Part shown: positions 15,588 through 25,000 of the stretch, one piece after another
Position numbering within the stretch: the stretch's first letter is position 1
Layout: every line of letters begins with the position of its first letter
Assembly: GCA_965199185.1 (NCBI GenBank)
Contig: CBDAQW010000003.1
Span: 93,795 to 157,794, forward strand
Source: Endozoicomonas sp965199185
Lineage (GTDB): Bacteria > Pseudomonadota > Gammaproteobacteria > Pseudomonadales > Endozoicomonadaceae
DNA: 64,000 bases
Direction of reading: 5' to 3'
Notes under the pieces: model-generated
Seen by the model: the letters and a program-made list of their open reading frames with translations, nothing else
Told to the model about the DNA's origin: nothing
The model's database searches: none
Position numbers and translations under genes: made by a program

Positions 15588-16429
15588 GTCTGTTTTAACA
15601 GAAGTACCTGCTCATAGAGATCTTTTTTACGAACCCCTGTCAAATCAGAGACGACGGCTGCCGCTTTTTTAGGCGGCAATTCTTTCATCAAACGCGCTAG
15701 CATCTTGATCGTTTGCGGGTCAATTGACTGGTCTTTGCTCTCCTTACGCCCTTCCACCAGTAAAACAAACTCTCCTCGACATTGATCCGAATCACCTTCC
15801 AGGCACGCCAACACTTCAGACACCGAACCCGCAATTACCGTCTCAAAGGTTTTGGTAATTTCACGCACCAGAACCATATAACGCTCAGCACCCAGAACAC
15901 TAACAAAATCCTTGAGACTATCAATAATGCGGTGCGTAGACTCATACACTCCCCAGGTGCAGTCAAGATTCCCGAGCACTTCCAGCTTTTTACGACGCCC
16001 TGCACCTTTTGCTGGTAAAAAACCTTCAAAGAAGAAACGATCGGTAGGCAAACCACTCACCGACAAGGCTGCAATAATGGCACAGGAACCCGGAACGGGA
16101 GTCACTTTGAAGCCCGCTTCCCGCACAGACCGCACCAGATAAAAACCCGGATCAGAGATCAAAGGTGTACCGGCATCACTCACCAGAGCCACCTTATTGC
16201 CCTGTTTTAGCTTTTCAACAATCCGCTCTGTCTGCTGCCGTTCGTTGTGGTCATGGCAGGGAATCATTGGCGTCTCAATACCAAAGTGATTCATTAACCG
16301 GCGGCTGTGGCGGGTATCTTCTGCGGCAATCACATCCACCTGTTTCAGCACATCAACCGCCCTGGGCGTCATATCACCCAAATTACCAATGGGCGTTGAC
16401 ACAATAAATAGTTCAGATTCGGACATCAT
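15584..16429 (-). CDS. rsmI: 16S rRNA (cytidine-1402 2'-O)-methyltransferase
   Basis: This 281-residue tetrapyrrole-methylase-fold enzyme uses SAM to methylate the ribose of C1402 in the ribosomal P site. Visible family motifs are LFIVSTPIGNLGDMTPRAV at the N-terminus, AAEDTRHSRRLMNHFGI, ALVSDAGTPLISDPG and PVPGSCAIIAALSVSGLPTD (SAM-binding region). The start is one of two tandem ATGs (16,429 or 16,426). It is transcribed divergently from lpoA and leads into rnpB, the arrangement known from Pseudomonas. Confidence 0.97.
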   Translation of the reverse strand: MMSESELFIVSTPIGNLGDMTPRAVDVLKQVDVIAAEDTRHSRRLMNHFGIETPMIPCHDHNERQQTERIVEKLKQGNKVALVSDAGTPLISDPGFYLVRSVREAGFKVTPVPGSCAIIAALSVSGLPTDRFFFEGFLPAKGAGRRKKLEVLGNLDCTWGVYESTHRIIDSLKDFVSVLGAERYMVLVREITKTFETVIAGSVSEVLACLEGDSDQCRGEFVLLVEGRKESKDQSIDPQTIKMLARLMKELPPKKAAAVVSDLTGVRKKDLYEQVLLLKQT

Positions 16430-16669
16430 CAGCGGACACTCTTCACCACAAAAGGCGGTATTCTAACGCTCTGCCAATAAGTTCGTCAGGTACTGCCTGC
16501 AAATCAGGCTCTGTTTAAGTACAATCATCGGACGCAAAACAAAATCCCGTTCAATTCTCGACAAAGAATGGGTATAAAGAACTTGCATTACTTAGAGGCC
16601 GCAGTAGTCACGTGACTTTTCAGAAGGCCTCTTCATTCGATAACAGCTGCTGGCCGACAATAGCGACTT

Positions 16670-18613
16670 ATGACGTATACACGCCCCTATAGCAAAACTC
16701 TGTCCAGATACGCTTTGGCGGCTCTGGCTGTTCTGATAGCCGGATGCTCATCAACACCCGCTCCCAACACCGGTTCACAGCTAACTGCCACATCTGAAAC
16801 AGTGGCAAGCTACAAAACCATAGAGCAACGGCTGACCGAAGCCTTCCGGACAGAATACCCTGACCGCGCTGAACTAATGTTACCCATTACCCGGGAAATC
16901 CTGGCATTCAACCCACACCGAGCCAGAGAATTGCTGGACGAAATGCCCTACGACGACCTCCCCTCCAAACTACAAGCCCGGATGGCACTTCAGCAGGCCA
17001 TGATTGCTGAAAGCGATAATAAAAGCTGGGAAGTATTCAACTGGCTGGATCGGGAAGCCGTCATTATCCATGATGACATGAAATTTCAGTCAGAAGTTTA
17101 CATTTTGCGCGCCAAAGCCTACTACCGCTTCGGCGAATACCAGGCCGCTCTGGATGAATGGCTCAGCGGCTTATCCATTCTCAGCAACCCTGAGCGCAGT
17201 AACCATTACGACGAATTCTGGCAAACCCTACTCCATATTCCCGGGGATCGACTGCAAGCACTTTACCCACAATTATTGTCTGATGAAATGCGCGGCTGGG
17301 TCGCTTTGGCGCAAATTTATCAGCCCGGTAACTCGTTGGAAAACCAGTTAAACAATTTGCAAGGCTGGCAAAGCAGCTGGCCATCACACCCGGCCTCAGG
17401 CTATCTTCCGGAAGCGTTCAACCATCTGCACAGCCATGCCATCCAACAACCAAAACATATTGCCATATTGCTGCCTCTGTCTGGCGCCCTGAGCAAAGCC
17501 GGACGCGCGGTAAGGGATGGTATTATCGCAGCCAACTACGAAGCACTACGCAACAATGAAAATCTGCCAGAGCTTAAGTTCTACGACACAGACAGCACTG
17601 ACATCAACGACCTTGCTAGTCGGGCAATCAGTGAAGGGGCACAACTCATTATCGGCCCTCTGAATAAAACCAATGTCGCCCGGCTAAACTCTGACAGCAG
17701 CACCCAGGTTCCTGTATTGGCACTGAACTACATAGACAATAACACCGAAACAGAACAATCAATGCCGCATAAACAATCAATGCCGCATAATAGCTTCTAC
17801 CAGTTTGGACTGTCTGCCGAAGACGAAGCCCTTATGGCTGCACACCGGGGCTATCTTGACGGGCATCAGCGGGCGCTGGTTTTAACCCCGAACAACGAAT
17901 GGGGCAAAAAAGTCAATGAAGTTTTTTCCCGCACCTGGATAGAACTCGGCGGCGACATTGCCGAAAGCACTGAATTCGAACCAGAGGCAGAGTTCAGCCG
18001 TCTGACAGGACAGGTATTACACACCAGTACAAGCCAACAAAGAGCTAACCAGCTAAACCGCCAGCTAGGTAAAAAACTGGGATTCCGCCCAAGGCGTCGC
18101 CAGGATGTCGATATGATTTTTATTGGCGCAACCCCCGGTCAGGCACGCCAGCTAAAACCGGCACTGGCCTATCAGTTTGCTGGCAGCATTCCAGTCTACG
18201 CAACCTCCAGCGCATTTTCTGGCCAAAACAACGCCAGCTACGATCAGGATATGGATGGCATTCGAATTCCTGTCATGCCCTGGCTACTGCCGGGAGTCAG
18301 TACCCGACTGGAACAACAAATCACCAGACTCTGGTCACAATCCCGCGGTCAGTACGGCACACTTTATGCGCTTGGTGCCGATGCTTATCAACTTTACCCT
18401 CGATTACAACAACTCTCCTCTCTGCCGGGAACTCAGGTACAGGGGATGACAGGACGACTGAGCATCACACCTGACCGCAAAGTTCAGCGCGAATTAACCT
18501 GGCAACTGTTCAGAAATGGACGACTGATTCCTCTGCCCATTAATCGCGACCAGGCTGCCCACAAAAATAATCCCAACCACTCAAACCATGTTCTGGCAAC
18601 TGGCCTTAAGTAA
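16670..18613 (+). CDS. lpoA: Penicillin-binding protein activator LpoA
   Basis: This 647-residue outer-membrane lipoprotein activates PBP1a during peptidoglycan synthesis. The signal peptide ends in the lipobox LIAGC (Cys26). Residues about 40-240 form the helical TPR-like domain (FNPHRARELLDEMPYDDLPS) and 255-620 the periplasmic-binding-protein-like domain (HIAILLPLSGALSKAGRAVR, then IIGPLNKTNV). A perfect 18-bp tandem duplication at 17755-17790 repeats QSMPHK in the linker before the second lobe. The gene overlaps yraN by 26 bases, indicating translational coupling. Confidence 0.93.
   Translation: MTYTRPYSKTLSRYALAALAVLIAGCSSTPAPNTGSQLTATSETVASYKTIEQRLTEAFRTEYPDRAELMLPITREILAFNPHRARELLDEMPYDDLPSKLQARMALQQAMIAESDNKSWEVFNWLDREAVIIHDDMKFQSEVYILRAKAYYRFGEYQAALDEWLSGLSILSNPERSNHYDEFWQTLLHIPGDRLQALYPQLLSDEMRGWVALAQIYQPGNSLENQLNNLQGWQSSWPSHPASGYLPEAFNHLHSHAIQQPKHIAILLPLSGALSKAGRAVRDGIIAANYEALRNNENLPELKFYDTDSTDINDLASRAISEGAQLIIGPLNKTNVARLNSDSSTQVPVLALNYIDNNTETEQSMPHKQSMPHNSFYQFGLSAEDEALMAAHRGYLDGHQRALVLTPNNEWGKKVNEVFSRTWIELGGDIAESTEFEPEAEFSRLTGQVLHTSTSQQRANQLNRQLGKKLGFRPRRRQDVDMIFIGATPGQARQLKPALAYQFAGSIPVYATSSAFSGQNNASYDQDMDGIRIPVMPWLLPGVSTRLEQQITRLWSQSRGQYGTLYALGADAYQLYPRLQQLSSLPGTQVQGMTGRLSITPDRKVQRELTWQLFRNGRLIPLPINRDQAAHKNNPNHSNHVLATGLK
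17755..17790 (+). repeat. 18-bp tandem duplication within lpoA
   Basis: ACAATCAATGCCGCATAA occurs twice in direct succession, in frame, adding six residues. Identical units suggest a recent slippage event and a likely variable site between strains. Confidence 0.9.
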
Positions 18614-18962
18614 CAAGAAAGGCATCAGAGCCGAAAAACAGGCATTGCAGTTCCTGAAAAAGCAGGGACTACAACTCATCGCTCGCAACTTCGCCTGCCG
18701 GACAGGTGAAGTTGATCTAATCATGCTCCATCAAAACACACTTGTCTTTATTGAAGTTCGCTTTCGAAGTCGCTCCAGTTACGGCAGTGCAGCAGCCAGT
18801 GTCACCTTGCGAAAGCAACAGAAAATACGTCGAACCGCTGCACTTTATCTGCAAAAACACCCGAAACACCAACACCGAACCTGTCGATTTGATGTTGTAG
18901 CGGTCAGTGACGATGACGACAACGGTGAAAAAAGTTTAGAATGGCTAAAAAGCGCTTTTTGA
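18588..18962 (+). CDS. yraN: YraN family (UPF0102) nuclease-like protein
   Basis: This 124-residue protein has a restriction-endonuclease-like fold: NKKGIRAEKQALQFLKKQGL at the N-terminus, then the active-site pattern GEVDLIMLHQNTLVFIEVRF (the family's GExDLI...FVEVK, with Arg for Lys at the end). Its exact function is not established; the family is widely conserved beside lpoA. The ATG at 18,588 overlaps the lpoA end. Confidence 0.9.
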   Translation: MFWQLALSNKKGIRAEKQALQFLKKQGLQLIARNFACRTGEVDLIMLHQNTLVFIEVRFRSRSSYGSAAASVTLRKQQKIRRTAALYLQKHPKHQHRTCRFDVVAVSDDDDNGEKSLEWLKSAF

Positions 18963-19044
18963 TACAAGGATGAAAGCAGATAAAACTGTTTCAGCTTAAC
19001 GCTTTTCATCAGTTAAATACTGTTTTCAGCTCAGGAATCCAGGC

Positions 19045-19629
19045 ATGCATGACCGTATAACTCAACACTTTGCCGACAGCATTGATGCCAAAATCCGATC
19101 GGCGGACTCACTTCCGCCCCTGATTGTTCAGGCTGCAGAACTGATGGTACAGACTCTGCTGAATGATGGAAAAATCATGACCTGTGGCAATGGTGGTGCA
19201 GCGGGAGAAGCACAGCATTTCGTGTCGGAACTGGTCAACCGATACGACAGGGAGCGCCCTTCCCTGCCTGCCGTATCGCTCTGCGCAGACAGCCTGACCA
19301 TGAGTTATATCGCCAACGATTACAGCTTCAACGAAGTGTATTCAAAGCAGATACGTGCCCTCGGGCAACAGGGCGATATTCTTCTGGCTATTTCCGCAGA
19401 CGGTCGCTGCCCTAATATTGTTCAGGCGATACAGGCTGCACACGACCGGGATATTCATGTTATTGCTCTGACTGGTGCCGATGGTGGCGACATGGCAAGG
19501 CTGCTACACCCTGAAGAGCTGGAACTGCGGGTTCCTGACAACAGCCCTCAGCGCATCCAGGAAGTACATGGACTGGTTATTCACTGCATTTGTGACCTTA
19601 TTGACGAGTACCTGTTCTCCAGCGAATAA
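19045..19629 (+). CDS. diaA: SIS-domain protein, DiaA/GmhA family
   Basis: This 194-residue sugar-isomerase-fold protein is either the DnaA-binding initiation factor DiaA or sedoheptulose-7-phosphate isomerase GmhA. GNGGAAGEAQHFVSEL is the N-terminal conserved block. The context, between yraN and dolP, is that of diaA in enterobacteria, while pseudomonads label the same gene gmhA. The usual ISTSGNSxN phosphosugar loop is changed here to ISADGRCPN, which favours the non-enzymatic DiaA role. The family name is secure; the choice between the two is not. Confidence 0.8.
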   Translation: MHDRITQHFADSIDAKIRSADSLPPLIVQAAELMVQTLLNDGKIMTCGNGGAAGEAQHFVSELVNRYDRERPSLPAVSLCADSLTMSYIANDYSFNEVYSKQIRALGQQGDILLAISADGRCPNIVQAIQAAHDRDIHVIALTGADGGDMARLLHPEELELRVPDNSPQRIQEVHGLVIHCICDLIDEYLFSSE

Positions 19630-19683
19630 GCGATTACTGACGCACAACAGAAGACAATTAGCATTCAATCATTAGGAAATGGA

Positions 19684-20259
19684 ATGATGAAACATCTGGG
19701 AATCCTGATTCTCACCAGCACACTCATGCTTCTGGGAGGGTGCACCACTATCGTAGAAGCGGTCAACGAAGACCCTGTTTCAATAGACACCAAAAAACGA
19801 ACCTGGGGCAGCTGGATTGACGATCAAACCATTGAAACCGTTGCCAAGGTCAACATCAACAAAGCCTCACCAGAACTGAAAACCGCGCGGGTAAAAGTGA
19901 TCAGCTTTAATGGCATTTTACTCCTGATTGGGCAAGTGCCAAGCCAGGCATTAAAAGATCTGGCCGGCTCAACAGCCAACGATATTCAACAGGTGCGAAA
20001 GGTTTACAATGAACTGGAAATCGGCAAACCTCTTGATCTGGTGATACAAAGCAACGACACCTGGCTGACCACCAAAATAAAAGCCGCCATGGTTGCCGAT
20101 AAAATCATTGTTGCAGACCGGATAAAGATCAATACCGAACGAGGTGCCGTTTACCTTATGGGGCTGGTTACGCCTGAAACCGCTCAGGCTGCAGTGGCGA
20201 TCGCCAGAGATACCTATGGAGTACAAAAAGTAGTAAAAGTATTTGAGTACACTCCATAG
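19684..20259 (+). CDS. dolP: Division/outer-membrane-maintenance lipoprotein with two BON domains
   Basis: This 191-residue lipoprotein (formerly YraP) has the lipobox LLGGC (Cys20). BON1 spans about residues 45-115 (KVNINKASPELKTARVKV through VPSQALKDLAG) and BON2 about 120-190 (DTWLTTKIKAAMVADKII through YLMGLVTPETAQAAVAIA). In E. coli it binds anionic phospholipid at the inner face of the outer membrane and supports barrier integrity. It follows diaA by 54 bases and is probably in the lpoA-yraN-diaA-dolP operon. Confidence 0.93.
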   Translation: MMKHLGILILTSTLMLLGGCTTIVEAVNEDPVSIDTKKRTWGSWIDDQTIETVAKVNINKASPELKTARVKVISFNGILLLIGQVPSQALKDLAGSTANDIQQVRKVYNELEIGKPLDLVIQSNDTWLTTKIKAAMVADKIIVADRIKINTERGAVYLMGLVTPETAQAAVAIARDTYGVQKVVKVFEYTP

Positions 20260-20605
20260 GACAGAAGAGGACAGCTGTGCAGGCCACACAGCCCTCACTC
20301 CTTATAAGAGAAAAACACTGACCTGCATCAATCCAAACCTAAAGAGTAATAACATCACTCAAAAAAACAGCTTCGGTTATTACCTAGATATAACCGAAGT
20401 ACTACCTGATACGATCGGCTTATACCAATCACAGCCAGCCTCTCGCTTTCTTGCAATAAAGTGCACAATCAGGCGAGCAATCGGGATTATTCTGTGTCGT
20501 TGTTTGTCATTCTGGCCAAGCCCGAGATCGATATCCATCACACCCCCCTGAGTAGTATCTACTGTGATTAATGGTATTACTTTATACATAACAGAGAAAT
20601 ATTCG
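20260..20605. other. Intergenic stretch with one hairpin
   Basis: Only the hairpin at 20,371-20,399 stands out. The grcA upstream half shows no convincing FNR or ArcA box by eye. A 102-residue frame across 20,243-20,551 has no protein-like features. Confidence 0.4.
20371..20399. terminator. Hairpin downstream of dolP
   Basis: CTTCGGTTAT (20371-20380) pairs perfectly with ATAACCGAAG (20390-20399) around a 9-base loop. The run of A just upstream would be a U-tract for minus-strand transcription only. For dolP this would be an imperfect terminator. Confidence 0.5.
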
Positions 20606-20989
20606 ATGAAAGGCATTCAGATCACCGCTTCCGACAACTCCAGCCTGCTGCACTCTATCTGGCTGCTGGACGACAACACCTCTGAAGCCCGCCTGCTTTG
20701 TGGTAAAACCGACTCGTTCGATACCGATGAAGTGGTTGCCGTAGACAAACTGGGAAATATCGAGTTCCGTGAACTGGAACTGCAAACGGAAGAAAAAGTC
20801 GTCCGCGAAGGCGGACAGCACCTTAACGTCAACGTACTGTCCCGTGAAATGCTGGAAGATGCTGCTGCTAATCCGGAAAAATACCCATCTCTGACCATTC
20901 GTGTTTCCGGCTATGCGGTTCGCTTTAACTCCCTGACGCCTGAACAGCAGCGTGATGTCATCACACGCACGTTTACTCAGGAAATGTAA
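20606..20989 (+). CDS. grcA: Autonomous glycyl radical cofactor
   Basis: Starting at ATG 20606 the protein has 127 residues, the same as E. coli GrcA (YfiD), so the 14 residues of open frame upstream are not counted. It replaces the damaged C-terminal glycyl-radical domain of pyruvate formate-lyase after oxygen exposure. The radical loop RVSGYAVRFN places the radical on Gly102, and LTPEQQRDVITRTFT completes the signature. Its presence implies fermentative or microaerobic pyruvate formate-lyase metabolism. It appears to be a single-gene unit between dolP and the OmpA-like gene. Confidence 0.95.
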   Translation: MKGIQITASDNSSLLHSIWLLDDNTSEARLLCGKTDSFDTDEVVAVDKLGNIEFRELELQTEEKVVREGGQHLNVNVLSREMLEDAAANPEKYPSLTIRVSGYAVRFNSLTPEQQRDVITRTFTQEM

Positions 20990-21138
20990 CTCTTTTCTCT
21001 GCCTCCCTTGAGGGGCAGAACCTCCTCCCTGCCATAGACAAGCTAAAGCCCTCCCTTTTTTCAAAATACGTGCAAAGTCGTATAAATTCTGATAAAGATA
21101 AACCCTCCAAAGCAAAAACAACAAAAACAGGGAATATA

Positions 21139-21981
21139 ATGAACGGAATCATCACCAAACATCTTGCTGTGACAGGAATTATTGTCGTTCTGACAGGGTG
21201 TGCCAGTTATCAACCTTCCACAAAATGCGTTATTGCCGGTGCAGCCGCTGGCACAGTGGCAACCTCCGGTGAAGACCGGGAAAACATCATCAAAGGCGCT
21301 CTAGGAGGAGCTGTTCTTGGCACGCTGCTATGCATGGCAATGGACAGCAGTAACGCTGATGATGATCAGGATGGCATCGCCAATCAATTTGACCAGTGCC
21401 CAGCAACGCCTTTGAATACAATCGTAGGGGAAACTGGCTGCAGTACCGATATTGATCAGGATGGCGTTGTTAACACTCTAGACCAGTGCGCGAACACACC
21501 AGCAGGAATTCGAGTAAACGACACAGGCTGCCCAATCCAGAGATCACAGGCCAGTATTACACCAAAGACAGACACAGCCTCCACCAAAATACCAGAACCA
21601 GAACCAGCCATTCAAGAAACCAGCATCGTCATAGACAACCTCTATTTTGGAATAGACTCTGCCAAACTGACAGCCGCCAATATCAAAAAGCTCATCTTGC
21701 AGACTCAGCCCCTGGAAGACAGCCAACAACTCAGCATACAGGTGATTGGCCACACTGATGACACTGGATCCGAACAATACAACCGACAACTCTCTCTCGA
21801 GCGTGCCAAGTCCGTAGTAGACGCACTGCGTGCTCATGGGTTTGCTAAGTCAACTCTGCAGGCTCAAGGTATGGGTGAGAGCCAACCAGTAATTGCCAAC
21901 GATTCAGAATTCACCAGAAGCAAGAATCGACGAGTAGAACTCAAAATCAGCCATAAACAGCCATTGCTATTGGAACAATAA
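21139..21981 (+). CDS. OmpA-family lipoprotein with thrombospondin-type-3-like repeats
   Basis: The chosen start, ATG 21139 with AGGGAATAT upstream, gives a lipoprotein signal (VLTGC, Cys21) and 280 residues. A glycine-zipper-like segment (IAGAAAGTVATS through GALGGAVLGTLLC) is followed by two calcium-binding type-3 repeats (DDDQDGIANQFDQCP and DIDQDGVVNTLDQCANTP). The OmpA C-terminal peptidoglycan-binding domain (IQVIGHTDDTGSEQYNRQLS, then SKNRRVEL) completes the protein. It probably anchors the outer membrane to peptidoglycan. Confidence 0.88.
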   Translation: MNGIITKHLAVTGIIVVLTGCASYQPSTKCVIAGAAAGTVATSGEDRENIIKGALGGAVLGTLLCMAMDSSNADDDQDGIANQFDQCPATPLNTIVGETGCSTDIDQDGVVNTLDQCANTPAGIRVNDTGCPIQRSQASITPKTDTASTKIPEPEPAIQETSIVIDNLYFGIDSAKLTAANIKKLILQTQPLEDSQQLSIQVIGHTDDTGSEQYNRQLSLERAKSVVDALRAHGFAKSTLQAQGMGESQPVIANDSEFTRSKNRRVELKISHKQPLLLEQ

Positions 21982-22023
21982 CAAGGAGCGATCCCTCTTA
22001 GCCCCTTGTTGACAGAGAGCAGG

Positions 22024-22467
22024 TTACTTAACCACCTTCAAATGAGGGCGTCCGCCTTTAGAAGGTTTCGGCGGCTCAGGTGAACCTGCCTCTTCAGAGG
22101 AAGCATCATCTGACCCCACCTCTTCAAACAGCGGTGCATCCGCTTCTGCGTTGGGCGCGACTTCAAAGACCATTCCCTGACCATTCTCCCGGGCATAAAT
22201 CGCCATCAGAGAATCCATTGGCACAACGATCGTCAAGGCTTCACCACCAAAGCGACCATCGAAAGTAATCACATCATTACCAATGTTGAGAGCACGAACA
22301 GCCGTTGGAGAAACATTCAGAACAATTTGCCCATCTTTAACATACTTTCTGGGTACTTCAGCTCCCGGACGATCTGCATCCACCAGAATATAGGGTGTGC
22401 AGTCGTTATCCAGAATCCATTCATACAAAGCTCTGGCAATGTATGGACGACTACTGGTCATACTCAT
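22024..22467 (-). CDS. sspB: ClpXP protease specificity-enhancing factor SspB
   Basis: SspB delivers ssrA-tagged proteins to ClpXP. The 147-residue protein has the folded N-terminal domain (SSRPYIARALYEWILDNDCT, then VLNVSPTAVRALNIGND and FDGRFGG) and a flexible acidic tail ending in the ClpX-binding motif GGRPHLKVVK. A clear GGAGG precedes ATG 22467. It lies 111 bases after sspA on the same strand, the usual operon. Confidence 0.96.
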   Translation of the reverse strand: MSMTSSRPYIARALYEWILDNDCTPYILVDADRPGAEVPRKYVKDGQIVLNVSPTAVRALNIGNDVITFDGRFGGEALTIVVPMDSLMAIYARENGQGMVFEVAPNAEADAPLFEEVGSDDASSEEAGSPEPPKPSKGGRPHLKVVK

Positions 22468-22578
22468 TATAACCTCCAGACAGCAAACCCATGCTTACCG
22501 CCATTGACAGCACCAATACAGCAACATTAATGCTGCCAGATTAATCGCTTAACCGGGCAGCGCAATAATCCGAGCACA

Positions 22579-23208
22579 TTACTCACGCATTTCGCGTTCG
22601 ATTTCAGACAGACTTTCCTGGAAGGATTCACGCTCAAACAGACGCTCTGCATAAGCCAGAATCGACTTACCCTGCTTGGGCAGCTCAATACCCAACTCAG
22701 GCAAGCGCCAAAGAATCGGAGCGACACAGCAGTCCACCAGAGTAAACTCATCACTCATAAAGAATGGCTTTTCTGCAAAAATCGGCTCAACCGCCAACAG
22801 GCTTTCACGCAATTCTTTACGGGCACGGGCAGCCGGAGTTTCTTTGGTTTTCGGATCAAGAATGGTATCAACCAGAGCACACCAGTCTTTCTGGATGCGA
22901 TGCATCATCAGACGACTCTGAGCGCGACTGACCGGGTACACTGGCAACAGCGGCGGATGAGGGAAACGCTCATCAAGATATTCCATCATCACGCTGGACT
23001 CATACAGCACCAGCTCACGATCTACCAGGGTAGGCAGGCTGTTGTACGGATTAAGATCAGACAATTCCTGAGGCAGGCTATCCGGATTGACATTCTGGAT
23101 GTCTACGGCAACCCCTTTCTCAGCAAGAACAATACGAACCCGGTGACAGTAATGATCTGCTGGGTTCGAGAAAAAAATCATGGATGACTTTTTGGCAACT
23201 ACAGCCAT
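22579..23208 (-). CDS. sspA: Stringent starvation protein A
   Basis: This 209-residue glutathione-S-transferase-fold protein binds RNA polymerase and redirects sigma70 transcription during starvation. The thioredoxin-like half contains MIFFSNPADHYCHRVRIVLA and PYNSLPTLVDRELVLYESSV; the helical half contains FMSDEFTLVDCCVAPILWRL. In other gammaproteobacteria petABC (cytochrome bc1) usually lies just upstream, but here the accessory region begins instead. Confidence 0.96.
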   Translation of the reverse strand: MAVVAKKSSMIFFSNPADHYCHRVRIVLAEKGVAVDIQNVNPDSLPQELSDLNPYNSLPTLVDRELVLYESSVMMEYLDERFPHPPLLPVYPVSRAQSRLMMHRIQKDWCALVDTILDPKTKETPAARARKELRESLLAVEPIFAEKPFFMSDEFTLVDCCVAPILWRLPELGIELPKQGKSILAYAERLFERESFQESLSEIEREMRE

Positions 23209-23603
23209 GAAGTACCCCCGCCTTCATGCAAAGGTTGAGAGAGATCGGCATTGTTACCGGGCACTGCAAACAACCAAATTGAATCAGAAGACTTGCAATA
23301 CATGGAGACCCACCGAATACGAAATAACGAGCTATCTTAACAAACTTTCCACCTTGCAGGACAGCCCTCTGACGATTATTCATCAGCTGCGTGCTATTTC
23401 TGACGTGCTTATCCGCCTTAATCCATCATGGGTTAAAACCTGAACCTTCATCCGTGAAAGAACAGAACATTATCCAACATACCCATTTTATTCCGACAAC
23501 TTACCAGCAGCTGATCATTGTTAGCCAGGCAAACCAGCCCGTTAGTGCACCCTTTGCCTGAGGCATTTAAGTTACATCTGTGAACATTACCAGGAGGTGT
23601 GCA
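23209..23603. other. Intergenic stretch at the boundary of core and accessory regions
   Basis: It holds the sspA upstream region and the leader of the Inc-like gene. An 87-residue plus-strand frame lacks family resemblance and overlaps the sspA start. No hairpin or repeat is obvious. Confidence 0.4.
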
Positions 23604-24872
23604 ATGAATTCACTAGACACAAAGACAGCCACTATAAATGCAACTCAAAACGCTCAAGTCACTGCACCGGATGCCAAGGAGAAAGGTCATTCTGATACGC
23701 AATCAACCATTACTCAAATCGAGAGTAAAACGGAAAGCTATTTCTCACGATGGAATCACCTTGAAGGCACCGCATTAAAAAAACGCAATATTACATTTGC
23801 AAGCCTTACCACTGCTGCGCTATTCGGTGGACTGACCGTCCTTGCGATCCCTTCTTTAGGCATAACGGCAGCTCTTGCTGTAGCCGGCAGCAGCATTCTC
23901 GCAGCCAGCGCCTCTGCATACGCTGCCAGTTCAATTTTATCTCGCAGCGCCAAGCCCACAAAAGAGGAGGATTTACAGTCCCTCTATTGCAGCGTTCAAG
24001 ATCATGAACAAAAGCGCATCGATACAGACAATGACTTACTCAGCACAGTGATAGAGATAGATGAGATGCTAAGCACCTATCAGAAAGATGGTGAACATTA
24101 TGTGGCGTTGCAACGTGAAAGAGCAGAGTCAAGGGAAAAAATGAATACTGATTTTTCGAAGGCTGAGGAGACTTACAATGAGAATCATCTTTTATTATTA
24201 CAGCAAATATCTGAATTATATAGCGCGATATACCCAAGCGCAGAAAGCATTCAGCAGCAAAGAGAAAATCAGCTGAAACGGGCAGTCGATAAGGTTAAAT
24301 CCCAGGTTAACAACAGCAGGTTAAGCACTGAAGCAAGCCAGGATTTAGCAAAGCAAATCACTGACTACATGAAGGCCAACACCGAGATATCAACTCCTTT
24401 ATTGGATGAGGCCATCAACAATCTTCGGCACGAGCCTACACATTCAGACTCGATAGATAGAAACCTGTTTAATCAACCTGAAGCCGAACAGGAAACCGCC
24501 ATTGAGCAATTAGATCAGGCTGTTAAAAATTTCACTGACCTGGGTCTCACCCTTAACACTCGACTGAACCTGCTTCAAGCCATCAACGATTACAGCAACT
24601 TACATACGCTACTTCCTTATGATGTCAGCTCATTGATAACAAACCTCAACAACACGGAATTGAAACCCATAAAAGAAAGCTTCTACAAGGCAGGCCCAAT
24701 AGAAGCAGCTCGCACACAATTAATTGCTGAAAAAACGAAAGCAGAGCAAGAAGTCGAAGATTTCAGAGCCAATCAGAATTCGCTCACTGAGATATACCGT
24801 GATGCTGTATCAAGGGCAGGCAATCCTCTGAACCCAGACCTGCAATCCTTTGCAAAGGAGATTCCATCATAA
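23604..24872 (+). CDS. Inc-like membrane protein with coiled coil, paralogue 1
   Basis: The start ATG 23604 has an excellent ribosome binding site (AGGAGGTG) and gives 422 residues. A polar N-terminus (about 65 residues, ESYFSRWNHLEGT) is followed by two hydrophobic segments separated by a tight turn (LTTAALFGGLTVLAIPSLGI then AALAVAGSSILAASASAYAA), then a long charged helical region predicted as coiled coil. There is no Sec signal. A bilobed hydrophobic hairpin with cytoplasmic tails is the hallmark of chlamydial inclusion membrane proteins, but short tandem TM segments are not specific. It is a paralogue of the gene at 25,160, sharing FYxAGPxExAxT and the C-terminal PDLxxFAKEIP. Confidence 0.65.
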   Translation: MNSLDTKTATINATQNAQVTAPDAKEKGHSDTQSTITQIESKTESYFSRWNHLEGTALKKRNITFASLTTAALFGGLTVLAIPSLGITAALAVAGSSILAASASAYAASSILSRSAKPTKEEDLQSLYCSVQDHEQKRIDTDNDLLSTVIEIDEMLSTYQKDGEHYVALQRERAESREKMNTDFSKAEETYNENHLLLLQQISELYSAIYPSAESIQQQRENQLKRAVDKVKSQVNNSRLSTEASQDLAKQITDYMKANTEISTPLLDEAINNLRHEPTHSDSIDRNLFNQPEAEQETAIEQLDQAVKNFTDLGLTLNTRLNLLQAINDYSNLHTLLPYDVSSLITNLNNTELKPIKESFYKAGPIEAARTQLIAEKTKAEQEVEDFRANQNSLTEIYRDAVSRAGNPLNPDLQSFAKEIPS

Positions 24873-25000
24873 GTGGCGAATAAACAGGTCGATTTGACGA
24901 ATTCAGCACGCTCTGTGCTCTTGCGCTCGCTCATAAGGCATCAAGCCTTTGGGCAACGTAGACCAGGCAGCTGTCAACGATCTTTTTACCTGAATCACTT

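Noticed and set aside
15091..15672. Several short protein frames
   Set aside because: They run antisense across rnpB and its flanks; the RNA gene explains the conservation.
20243..20551. 102-residue frame after dolP
   Set aside because: Composition is not protein-like, it overlaps the dolP end and it spans the hairpin at 20,371.
23180..23443. 87-residue plus-strand frame upstream of sspA
   Set aside because: It overlaps the sspA start in antisense and has no recognisable features.
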